6,977 bases of DNA from CAJQND01 sp051010055. Lineage in GTDB: Bacteria > Pseudomonadota > Alphaproteobacteria > Rhizobiales > CAJQND01. This document shows, piece after piece, positions 1 to 5,273 of this stretch. The first letter of the stretch is position 1; every line of letters starts with the position of its first letter. The notes under the pieces were generated by a model. The model was not told the DNA's origin, ran no database searches, and saw only the letters and a program-made list of their open reading frames with translations. The stretch lies in contig JBPCVY010000019.1 of the NCBI GenBank assembly GCA_051010055.1, positions 1 to 6,977 on the forward strand. The letters run 5' to 3'. Both the position numbers and the translations under genes were made by a program.

Positions 1-1005
1 TTCGGCAAAACCCTCAATCCTTGGAACACATCGCGCTCGGCTGCAGGTTCATCAGGCGGTGCAGCAGTGGCGTTGGCCACGGGAACCGCGTGGGTTGCCC
101 ATGGCTCGGATATGGGTGGCAGCCTGCGCAATCCGGCCAGCTTTTGCGGCATCACCGGCATGCGCCCTTCACCGGGGCGGATTGCAACAACGCGCGCATC
201 GTCAATTGGCGGGTTGCTCGGCGCTGACGGACCAATGGCGCGCGATGTGGAGGATTTGGCGCTGCTGTTCGATGCCATGCGCGGGGAGGCGCCAGGTGAC
301 CCCATTTCCATCCCCTATGACGGAGTTTCTTACCTTGATGCAGCGCGCACCGGCCCGGCGCCGAAAAGAGTGGCGCTGAGCCGCGACCTCGGTATTACTC
401 CCGTTGACGGGGAAGTCGGTGACATTGTCTTGGCGGCCGGGAGGAGGTTTGATGAAGCCGGTGTTGAGGTTGTCGAAGCCCATCCAGATTTGTCCGAAGC
501 CCATGACTGTTTTCAGACGCTGAGAGCGCTTTCGTTTGCAACCTCTCTGAAGCCGCTTTTGGAAAACCATCACGGCAAACTGAAACCGGAGGTCATCTGG
601 AACATTGAGAAAGGCCTTGCACTCACCGCCGATGATATCGTTAAAGCAGAGAATCAACGCGCGGCCATGTTTCAACGGGTTCTGGAATTTTTCCAAACCT
701 ATGATTTGCTGTTGTGTCCGGCCACCATTGTCGCTGCCTATCCGGTTGAACAGCGTTATTTGGAAGAGTGCGATGGGCATAAATTCTCGAACTATATCGA
801 GTGGCTGGCAATCGCCTATGCCATCACGAATGTCGCCTGTCCGGCGCTATCGCTCCCGGCCGGGTTTAACTCCGAAAATCTCCCGGTCGGTATTCAGATT
901 GTCGGCCCGCCACGCGGGGATGCCAATGTGATCCGCGGTGCGCGGCTGCTCGAAGATATACTTGGGCTGAGGGGATCGGTGCCGATCGACCCACGTGTTG
1001 CATAA
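1..1005 (+). CDS. Amidase signature family hydrolase, 3' part (5' end outside window)
   Basis: This is the C-terminal 334 residues of an amidase-signature hydrolase, which cleaves a carboxamide C-N bond using a Ser-cisSer-Lys triad. The frame is open from base 1, so the start lies upstream; family members run roughly 450-500 residues, so about 120-150 are missing. Visible motifs are AAGSSGGAA (cis-Ser at local residue 17, codon 49-51) and GSDMGGSLRNPA (probable nucleophile Ser41, codon 121-123). The 24-residue spacing matches Ser217/Ser241 of the family's FAAH reference. The catalytic Lys should lie about 75 residues before the cis-Ser, outside the window. The C-terminal block LPVGIQIVGPPRGDA is typical of the family. 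No signal peptide can be judged. A same-strand acyl-CoA ligase follows after 49 nt without a convincing terminator, so co-transcription is likely. The substrate cannot be read from the sequence; GatA is possible in principle, but the lack of gatB/gatC beside it and the neighbouring ligase favour a catabolic amidase. Confidence 0.93.
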   Translation, partial: FGKTLNPWNTSRSAAGSSGGAAVALATGTAWVAHGSDMGGSLRNPASFCGITGMRPSPGRIATTRASSIGGLLGADGPMARDVEDLALLFDAMRGEAPGDPISIPYDGVSYLDAARTGPAPKRVALSRDLGITPVDGEVGDIVLAAGRRFDEAGVEVVEAHPDLSEAHDCFQTLRALSFATSLKPLLENHHGKLKPEVIWNIEKGLALTADDIVKAENQRAAMFQRVLEFFQTYDLLLCPATIVAAYPVEQRYLEECDGHKFSNYIEWLAIAYAITNVACPALSLPAGFNSENLPVGIQIVGPPRGDANVIRGARLLEDILGLRGSVPIDPRVA

Positions 1006-1054
1006 TCATCGGGTCGCCGATTAAAGTTGCCGTGAGTGACAGGGGAGGAAGTTA

Positions 1055-2692
1055 ATGAAAGCGCTCATGCAGGATTGGCCATTGCTGATCCACACCATTC
1101 TTGATCATGCTGAAAACCATCATGGTGATGCTGAGGTGGTCTCGCGCACCGTGGAAGGCCCCATCCATCGCTATACCTACAAGGACTTGGGAGCACGCGC
1201 CCGCCGGCTTGCAGATGCGGCGAAGAAAAAGCTCGGTATCGAGGAAGGTGATGTTGTCGGAACCATGGCCTGGAACGGCTACCGGCATATGGAAACATGG
1301 TACGCGATTATGGGCATTGGCGCGGTGGTGCACACGCTCAACCCGCGCCTCTTCAAAGAGCAGCTAACTTACATCATCAACCATGCTGAAGATGGCTGGT
1401 TCTTCCTTGATTTGACCTTCGTGCCCATTTTGGAAGGTGTGCGGGACGAGCTTGAGACGGTTAAGGGATTTGTCATTATGACCGACCGGGCGCATATGCC
1501 CGAAACATCACTGAAAAATGTGGTTTGCTATGAAGAGCTGCTGGAAGAGGGCCGCGCCGATTTTTCCTGGCCCAAGCTTGATGAAAACATCGCCTGCGGC
1601 ATGTGCTACACCTCCGGCACCACCGGCAACCCCAAGGGCGTTGTCTACTCCCAGCGCTCCAACGTAATCCACGCAATGGCAACGTGTGCAGCAGATGCGC
1701 TGGCCATTTCCTGCCGCGAAACCGTCATGCCTGTGGTGCCCATGTTCCACGCCAATGCCTGGACCCTGGTTTTTGCAACGCCCATGAGCGGCAGCAAACT
1801 GGTTTTGCCCGGCCCGCTGATGGATGGCGCTTCCATTTATGAGCTATTGTCCACCGAAGGGGTGACGATGACCGCGGCGGTGCCAACTATCTGGCTGATG
1901 TTATTGCAATACCTTGAGAGCAATCCAGACTTGCTGCTGCCTGATCTTCAGCGGGTGGTCATCGGTGGCTCGGCATGCCCGGAATCCATGATGGATGCGT
2001 TCGAGCAGAAATATGACAGCCAGGTTATTCACGCCTGGGGCATGACGGAAATGAGCCCGCTTGGGACTTTGTGCACCCGTAAGCCCGGCATGAGCGATGG
2101 AGACTGGAAAGCGGCCCGGGTGAAACAGGGGCGCACGGTTTATACCGTAGAGCTCAAAATCACCGATGATGATGGCAATCTGCTGCCCCATGACGGCAAG
2201 GCGTTCGGACATCTCATGGTGCGTGGGCCGGCCATATCCAGCGCCTATCACAAGGGAGAGGGCGGAAATATTTTGGACGATGAAGGCTATTTCGACACCG
2301 GTGATGTTTCAACGCTGGATGAAGAGGGATATATGCAAATCACCGATCGCTCCAAGGATGTAATCAAGTCGGGCGGTGAATGGATTTCCTCCATCGATCT
2401 TGAAAACCTGGCTGTCGGACATCCGGATGTGACAGAAGCTGCAGTAATCGGAATTGCCCACCCGAAATGGGACGAGCGTCCCTTACTGGTGATCGTCGCC
2501 AAAGAAGGCACATCGCCCACTGGAGAAGAGCTGCTGGCTTATATGGAAGGTAAAATCGCCAAATGGTGGATGCCAGATGATGTGGCTTTTGTGGACGAAA
2601 TCCCGCACACGGCAACGGGCAAGATTTCAAAGCTGCGCCTGCGCGAGCAGTTTGAATCCTATACCTTCCCCCGCGTGAACGCTGCCGAATAG
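1055..2692 (+). CDS. AMP-forming acyl-CoA ligase (AlkK/medium-chain fatty acyl-CoA synthetase type)
   Basis: A complete 545-residue adenylate-forming enzyme that activates a carboxylic acid with ATP to an acyl-AMP and transfers it to CoA; expected to be cytoplasmic. The canonical motifs are all present: the phosphate-binding loop YTSGTTGNPKGV (residues 185-196), HAWGMTE (327-332), YFDTGD (412-417), hinge DRSKDVIKSGGEW (431-443), and C-terminal TGKISK with the catalytic lysine at 523. PMFHANAW and the 545-residue length resemble AlkK-like medium-chain ligases; the DmdB methylmercaptopropionate-CoA ligases belong to the same broad group, so chain length and substrate remain open. The ATG is preceded by GGAGG at 1044-1048 with a 6-nt spacer, a strong ribosome site. 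It lies 49 nt downstream of the amidase gene, which suggests the pair processes an amide: hydrolysis first, then CoA activation of the acid. No domain is missing. Confidence 0.95.
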   Translation: MKALMQDWPLLIHTILDHAENHHGDAEVVSRTVEGPIHRYTYKDLGARARRLADAAKKKLGIEEGDVVGTMAWNGYRHMETWYAIMGIGAVVHTLNPRLFKEQLTYIINHAEDGWFFLDLTFVPILEGVRDELETVKGFVIMTDRAHMPETSLKNVVCYEELLEEGRADFSWPKLDENIACGMCYTSGTTGNPKGVVYSQRSNVIHAMATCAADALAISCRETVMPVVPMFHANAWTLVFATPMSGSKLVLPGPLMDGASIYELLSTEGVTMTAAVPTIWLMLLQYLESNPDLLLPDLQRVVIGGSACPESMMDAFEQKYDSQVIHAWGMTEMSPLGTLCTRKPGMSDGDWKAARVKQGRTVYTVELKITDDDGNLLPHDGKAFGHLMVRGPAISSAYHKGEGGNILDDEGYFDTGDVSTLDEEGYMQITDRSKDVIKSGGEWISSIDLENLAVGHPDVTEAAVIGIAHPKWDERPLLVIVAKEGTSPTGEELLAYMEGKIAKWWMPDDVAFVDEIPHTATGKISKLRLREQFESYTFPRVNAAE

Positions 2693-2718
2693 TAATTTTA
2701 TTTAGGTGGTTACGGTCA

Positions 2719-2747
2719 TTGACATTTTGCGCTCATTTATTTAAAAG
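2719..2747 (+). promoter_or_regulatory. Candidate sigma-70-type promoter for the ArsR/AHSA1 pair
   Basis: A perfect -35 hexamer TTGACA (2719-2724) is followed after 17 nt by TAAAAG (2742-2747), which matches four of six -10 positions. It sits in an AT-rich 81-nt gap between the ligase stop and the ArsR start, where a new transcription unit would be expected to begin. The -10 match is imperfect; the exact start is an inference. Confidence 0.5.
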
Positions 2748-2756
2748 AATTTTTAA
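2741..2756. repeat. AT-only inverted repeat overlapping the candidate -10 (possible ArsR operator)
   Basis: TTAAAA (2741-2746) and TTTTAA (2751-2756) are perfect inverted arms separated by GAAT. The repeat covers the proposed -10 and lies 17 nt before the ArsR-type start, where an autorepressor of this family would bind. Because both arms are pure A/T in an AT-rich stretch, chance is a real alternative, and it is too AT-rich to be a good terminator stem for the upstream ligase. Confidence 0.3.
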
Positions 2757-2758
2757 TT

Positions 2759-2764
2759 AAAGGA
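2759..2764 (+). promoter_or_regulatory. Ribosome binding site that decides the ArsR-type start
   Basis: AAAGGA ends 9 nt before the ATG at 2774 but only 3 nt before the in-frame GTG at 2768. The spacing favours the ATG, giving a protein two residues shorter than the longest open frame. Confidence 0.6.
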
Positions 2765-2773
2765 TTAGTGAAT

Positions 2774-3112
2774 ATGGAAGATGCTCTCTCCCTCCGCTTT
2801 AACGCTCTCGGCCATCCGGTGCGTCGTTCCATACTTGAACAGCTTGCCAGGGGCAGCGCCAAGGTTGGAGACTTGGCCGCCATGTTCACACTCACGGCAC
2901 CCGCCATCACCAACCATTTGAAGGTTTTGGAGCGGGCGGGGCTGGTGAACCGGCGCATTGAGGCGCAAACGCGTATAATTTCTCTTCGCACCGAAGAAAT
3001 GGCGGCAACAGAACAATGGCTCAGCGATGTGCGGCGCTTCTGGGCGGGAAGTTTCGACAAACTCGATGAGCATTTGAGAAAGACGCAACAGACCGAAACA
3101 AGAGGAAATTGA
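2774..3112 (+). CDS. ArsR-family winged-helix transcriptional repressor (SdpR-like)
   Basis: A 112-residue DNA-binding repressor. It opens with a pattern typical of ArsR-type regulators (FNALGHPVRRSILEQLA, residues 9-25). The helix-turn-helix follows at about 31-53, with recognition helix PAITNHLKVLERAGL (43-57), then a short wing around 58-72 and a C-terminal helix rich in Trp/Phe. There is no cysteine anywhere, so the metal-sensing ELCVCDL-type site of ArsR/SmtB is absent; this is the SdpR-like branch that does not sense metal through thiols. The gene is followed 3 nt later by an AHSA1/SRPBCC gene, a recurrent partnership, and the two surely share a transcript. Autoregulation is the usual pattern in this branch and fits the inverted repeat over the upstream promoter, but is not shown here. 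The inducer is unknown. Confidence 0.9.
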   Translation: MEDALSLRFNALGHPVRRSILEQLARGSAKVGDLAAMFTLTAPAITNHLKVLERAGLVNRRIEAQTRIISLRTEEMAATEQWLSDVRRFWAGSFDKLDEHLRKTQQTETRGN

Positions 3113-3115
3113 CCG

Positions 3116-3565
3116 ATGGCTGCAAGTGGAAAAATTGAAGACAGGACGCTCATTATATCCCGCCGCTTTGCAGCGCCGCCTAAGGCTGTATTCGATGCCT
3201 GGGTTTCGGAAGACAAATTCAGCCAATGGATGGGGCCGGAAGGTTTTTCAGTGCCAACTTGCGAAAACGACGCCAAGCCGGGCGGGCATTTTCGTGTGGT
3301 CGTTAAGTCTCCCGATGGTAATGAAAATATCGCAACGGGAACCTATGAGGAAATCGCATCTCCGGAACGGCTGGTTCTCACCTGGGGCTGGAATTATCCG
3401 GAAGGTCGCGGCCATGCCACTGCCATAACCGTTGAGCTGGCGGCAGTTGGCGATGAAACCGAGATGACGATGCACCAGGCATTGTTCGGTGAACGCGAGC
3501 ACCGGGACAATCACATGCAAGGCTGGAATGCATCCCTCGACAAGATGGCCGGTCTGTTCAGCTAG
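3116..3565 (+). CDS. AHSA1/SRPBCC (START-like) domain protein
   Basis: A 149-residue single-domain protein of the helix-grip SRPBCC fold, AHSA1-like branch, expected to be cytoplasmic. Characteristic pieces are RRFAAPPKAVFDAWV (residues 16-30), QWMGPEGF (37-44), the SPDG...GTYEEI...PERLVLTW region (65-89) and the C-terminal GWNASLDKMAGLF (136-148). The fold forms a hydrophobic pocket, and bacterial members are thought to bind small hydrophobic ligands; despite the family name there is no evidence for Hsp90 activation here. The ATG lies 3 nt after the ArsR-type stop and has AGAGGA at 3101-3106, inside the upstream gene, with a 9-nt spacer, so translation of the two is probably coupled. A plausible reading is a repressor with its target effector gene, but no ligand can be named. 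Confidence 0.9.
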   Translation: MAASGKIEDRTLIISRRFAAPPKAVFDAWVSEDKFSQWMGPEGFSVPTCENDAKPGGHFRVVVKSPDGNENIATGTYEEIASPERLVLTWGWNYPEGRGHATAITVELAAVGDETEMTMHQALFGEREHRDNHMQGWNASLDKMAGLFS

Positions 3566-3571
3566 GCTGGT

Positions 3572-4489
3572 TCAGGTTTTCGCCTTATAAACACTATCGA
3601 GCGAAGGCTCGGTATCAGTGGTAGAAATCTTACCGCGCTCCAGCAGGTGCTCGATATGGGCGAAGGTGGACATGGCAGCTGCCGGGTGAAGGCGCGGGTC
3701 AACATCTGCATAAACTGCCTTGACGATTTCACCTATGGTTTGATCGCCCTTGCTGATGCGCCGGAATATGGCCTCCTCCCGCATCTTGCGGTGAGAGATA
3801 AAAGCGCGGACAAAATCGCGCGGCTTTCGCTTTTCCGGCCCGTGGGTCGGCCAGAAAATTTCATCGTCCCGTTCAAGCAACACATAAAGCGAAGAAAAGT
3901 AATCGGCCATATTGCCGTCCGGTGGCGCAATGACGGAGGTTGACCAGGCCATTACGTGATCGCCTGAAAACAGAGCCTTTTCTTCCCGTAAGGCAAAAGC
4001 CATGTGGTTGGAGGTGTGGCCCGGGGTGAAAACGCTTTCCATGGTCCATCCGCGCCCTTCGATTACATCGCCATGGATAATCTCCACGTCGGGCGCGAAA
4101 TCCGTATCCCCGCTGGCGTCAAGCTGGGCTGAGCCGCTGGCAATGGCTTTGTGTTTGCCCGTACCATGGGGGCCGTAGGCGAAAGTCTGCGCTCCAGTAA
4201 GTTCTTTCAGACGCGCAGCAAGGGGCGAGTGGTCTTTATGGGTGTGGGTGATGAGAATGTGGCTGATGGTTTCACCATCCAAAGCATTGGTGAGCGCTTC
4301 AAAATGGGCCTGATCATCAGGGCCGGGATCGATAACTGCTACATTGCCAGTGCCGACAATATAGGTGCCGGTGCCGGTGAATGTGAAAGGGCCGGGATTG
4401 TTGCACACCAGCCGACGGATGCGCGGGGCGACATGCTGCACATTGCCGTACTCAAAATCAAAGTCCTTTTTGAACGAAATCGCACTCAC
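3572..4489 (-). CDS. Metallo-beta-lactamase-fold hydrolase (LACTB2-like, with C-terminal helical extension)
   Basis: A complete 305-residue MBL-fold hydrolase on the minus strand. Metal ligands can be read in order: HTHKDH (His82, His84, Asp86, His87), TPGH (His158), SGDH (Asp177) and PTHG (His216), enough for a dinuclear metal site. The N-terminal strand block includes TGTYIVGTGNVAVIDPGP (39-56). After about residue 225 comes an alpha-helical region with a HRKMREE start and a winged-helix-like pattern, as in LACTB2-type proteins. No signal peptide, so cytoplasmic. Family members include RNases and thioester/glyoxalase-type hydrolases; the substrate is not predictable. The start is GTG at 4489, preceded on its strand by GGGGA about 7 nt away; an ATG further upstream is out of frame. 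It converges with the AHSA1 gene, the two stops separated by only 6 nt. Confidence 0.93.
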   Translation of the reverse strand: MSAISFKKDFDFEYGNVQHVAPRIRRLVCNNPGPFTFTGTGTYIVGTGNVAVIDPGPDDQAHFEALTNALDGETISHILITHTHKDHSPLAARLKELTGAQTFAYGPHGTGKHKAIASGSAQLDASGDTDFAPDVEIIHGDVIEGRGWTMESVFTPGHTSNHMAFALREEKALFSGDHVMAWSTSVIAPPDGNMADYFSSLYVLLERDDEIFWPTHGPEKRKPRDFVRAFISHRKMREEAIFRRISKGDQTIGEIVKAVYADVDPRLHPAAAMSTFAHIEHLLERGKISTTDTEPSLDSVYKAKT

Positions 4490-4535
4490 GTTCGCTTCCC
4501 CGTGTCATGTGTTGTTAGTAGAGTTAGTGGCCGCA

Positions 4536-4564
4536 AGTATTTTTGGCAATGTCGTTTTTCTCAA
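4536..4564 (-). promoter_or_regulatory. Weak candidate promoter for the MBL-fold gene
   Basis: Read on the minus strand, TTGAGA (4564-4559) is followed after 17 nt by AATACT (4541-4536). These match the -35 at five of six positions and the -10 at four of six. The leader would be about 40 nt to the GTG start. Supported only by hexamer match and location in the divergent gap. Confidence 0.3.
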
Positions 4565-4590
4565 TAAAGGGCATCGGCCAGCGCAACATT

Positions 4591-4606
4591 TTGCACTATT
4601 GTACAA
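4591..4606. repeat. Imperfect 16-bp palindrome in the divergent gap
   Basis: TTGCACTATTGTACAA is symmetric at 12 of 16 positions and contains the perfect 8-bp palindrome TTGTACAA (4599-4606). It lies between the divergent MBL and bioY genes, about 75 nt before the bioY start, where an operator could sit. It does not match the alphaproteobacterial BioR consensus TTATMKATAA as I remember it. Could be chance. Confidence 0.25.
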
Positions 4607-4623
4607 GGAAATGATTCAGCGCT

Positions 4624-4653
4624 TTGATCGATGGGCCGGCTATGCGATATAGC
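4624..4653 (+). promoter_or_regulatory. Weak candidate bioY promoter with overlapping palindrome
   Basis: TTGATC (4624-4629), an 18-nt spacer and TATAGC (4648-4653) each match four of six consensus positions. A perfect inverted repeat GCTAT-N5-ATAGC (4639-4653) covers the -10, as a repressor site might. Transcription from here would give a short leader of roughly 20 nt before the bioY ATG. The hexamers are poor matches, so this is a suggestion only. Confidence 0.25.
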
Positions 4654-4670
4654 TGCTGAAAATTTATTAC

Positions 4671-4676
4671 AGGGGG
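4671..4676 (+). promoter_or_regulatory. Ribosome binding site that decides the bioY start
   Basis: AGGGGG lies 5 nt upstream of the ATG at 4682. The frame stays open to an earlier ATG at 4631, but the 17-residue extension is polar and unlike BioY proteins, so 4682 is preferred. Confidence 0.7.
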
Positions 4677-4681
4677 CTTTT

Positions 4682-5269
4682 ATGAGCACGCAAGTTTCTA
4701 ACTATCCAACTCTTTCCTCGGCTCTTTGGCCGAGCAGCGCCATTGCGCGGTCAATTATTCTGGCCATTGCCGGCTCACTTCTTTTGTGGCTATCCGCGAA
4801 AGTCCAGGTGCCGTTTTTTCCGGTGCCAATGACAATGCAGACACTCGTTGTTTTGAGCATTGGCGCAGCCTTTGGCTGGCGGCTTGGCGGCGCAACGGTA
4901 CTGCTTTATCTGGCGCAAGGTGCAGCAGGACTTCCCGTTTTCGCTGGTACGCCTGAAAAAGGCATTGGCCTTGCCTACATGACAGGTCCAACGGGTGGTT
5001 ATCTTGTCGGCTTTGTTCTGGCCGCCGTGATTGTTGGCTGGCTTGCTGAAAAGGGCTTTGACCGCAATCTGTTCAAAATGTTCGCCGCTATGGTAGTGGG
5101 CAACGCGGCAATTTATCTGCCTGGTGTTGGCTGGCTTGCTTATCTGTTTGACTTGGAGAAAGCTCTTGCATGGGGCCTGACGCCCTTCATCTACGGCGAC
5201 TTTGCGAAAGCAGGCCTTGCCGCGGCACTGTTTCCGGCAATCTGGGCACTTGTGAAAAAGAACCGGTAG
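4682..5269 (+). CDS. bioY: Biotin transporter BioY (ECF S component)
   Basis: A 195-residue integral membrane protein that binds biotin and serves as the substrate-specific S component of an energy-coupling-factor transporter in the cytoplasmic membrane. About six hydrophobic segments are visible (roughly residues 22-38, 52-66, 68-84, 104-121, 131-150, 170-190). Family signatures are VPFFPVPMTMQTL (43-55), the GLP loop (83-85), MTGPTGGYLVGF (100-111), NAAIYLPG (141-148) and the C-terminal YGDFAKAGLA (171-180). The length is normal for BioY. No bioM (ATPase) or bioN (transmembrane coupling) gene lies in the window; either they are elsewhere, or this is one of the solitary BioY proteins common in alphaproteobacteria, some of which transport alone. 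A class V aminotransferase begins 4 nt after the stop. Regulation by the GntR-type repressor BioR is usual in this bacterial group, but I cannot find its box upstream. Confidence 0.95.
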   Translation: MSTQVSNYPTLSSALWPSSAIARSIILAIAGSLLLWLSAKVQVPFFPVPMTMQTLVVLSIGAAFGWRLGGATVLLYLAQGAAGLPVFAGTPEKGIGLAYMTGPTGGYLVGFVLAAVIVGWLAEKGFDRNLFKMFAAMVVGNAAIYLPGVGWLAYLFDLEKALAWGLTPFIYGDFAKAGLAAALFPAIWALVKKNR

Positions 5270-5273
5270 GCCT

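Noticed and set aside
202..780. 192-codon open frame on the minus strand inside the amidase
   Set aside because: It lies antisense to a clearly recognised amidase coding region and its protein has no recognisable motif; it is a shadow of the high-GC gene.
1008..1021. Hairpin ATCGG-GTCG-CCGAT after the amidase stop as a terminator
   Set aside because: The stem is only 5 bp and no T-run follows; the downstream gene is close and on the same strand.
2737..3276. 179-codon minus-strand open frame across the ArsR-type and AHSA1 genes
   Set aside because: Antisense to two well-supported genes and their promoter region, with no family features and no sensible ribosome site.
3572..4489. MBL-fold protein as a true beta-lactamase (antibiotic resistance)
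   Set aside because: It has no signal peptide and has the LACTB2-like C-terminal helical extension, which points to a cytoplasmic hydrolase rather than a secreted class B beta-lactamase.
4631..4681. Upstream in-frame ATG that would lengthen BioY by 17 residues
   Set aside because: The AGGGGG at 4671-4676 is placed correctly for the ATG at 4682, and the added residues do not resemble a BioY N-terminus.
4490..4681. Riboswitch or small RNA in the divergent gap before bioY
   Set aside because: The region is short and holds no long conserved-looking stem or terminator; only two short palindromes are visible.
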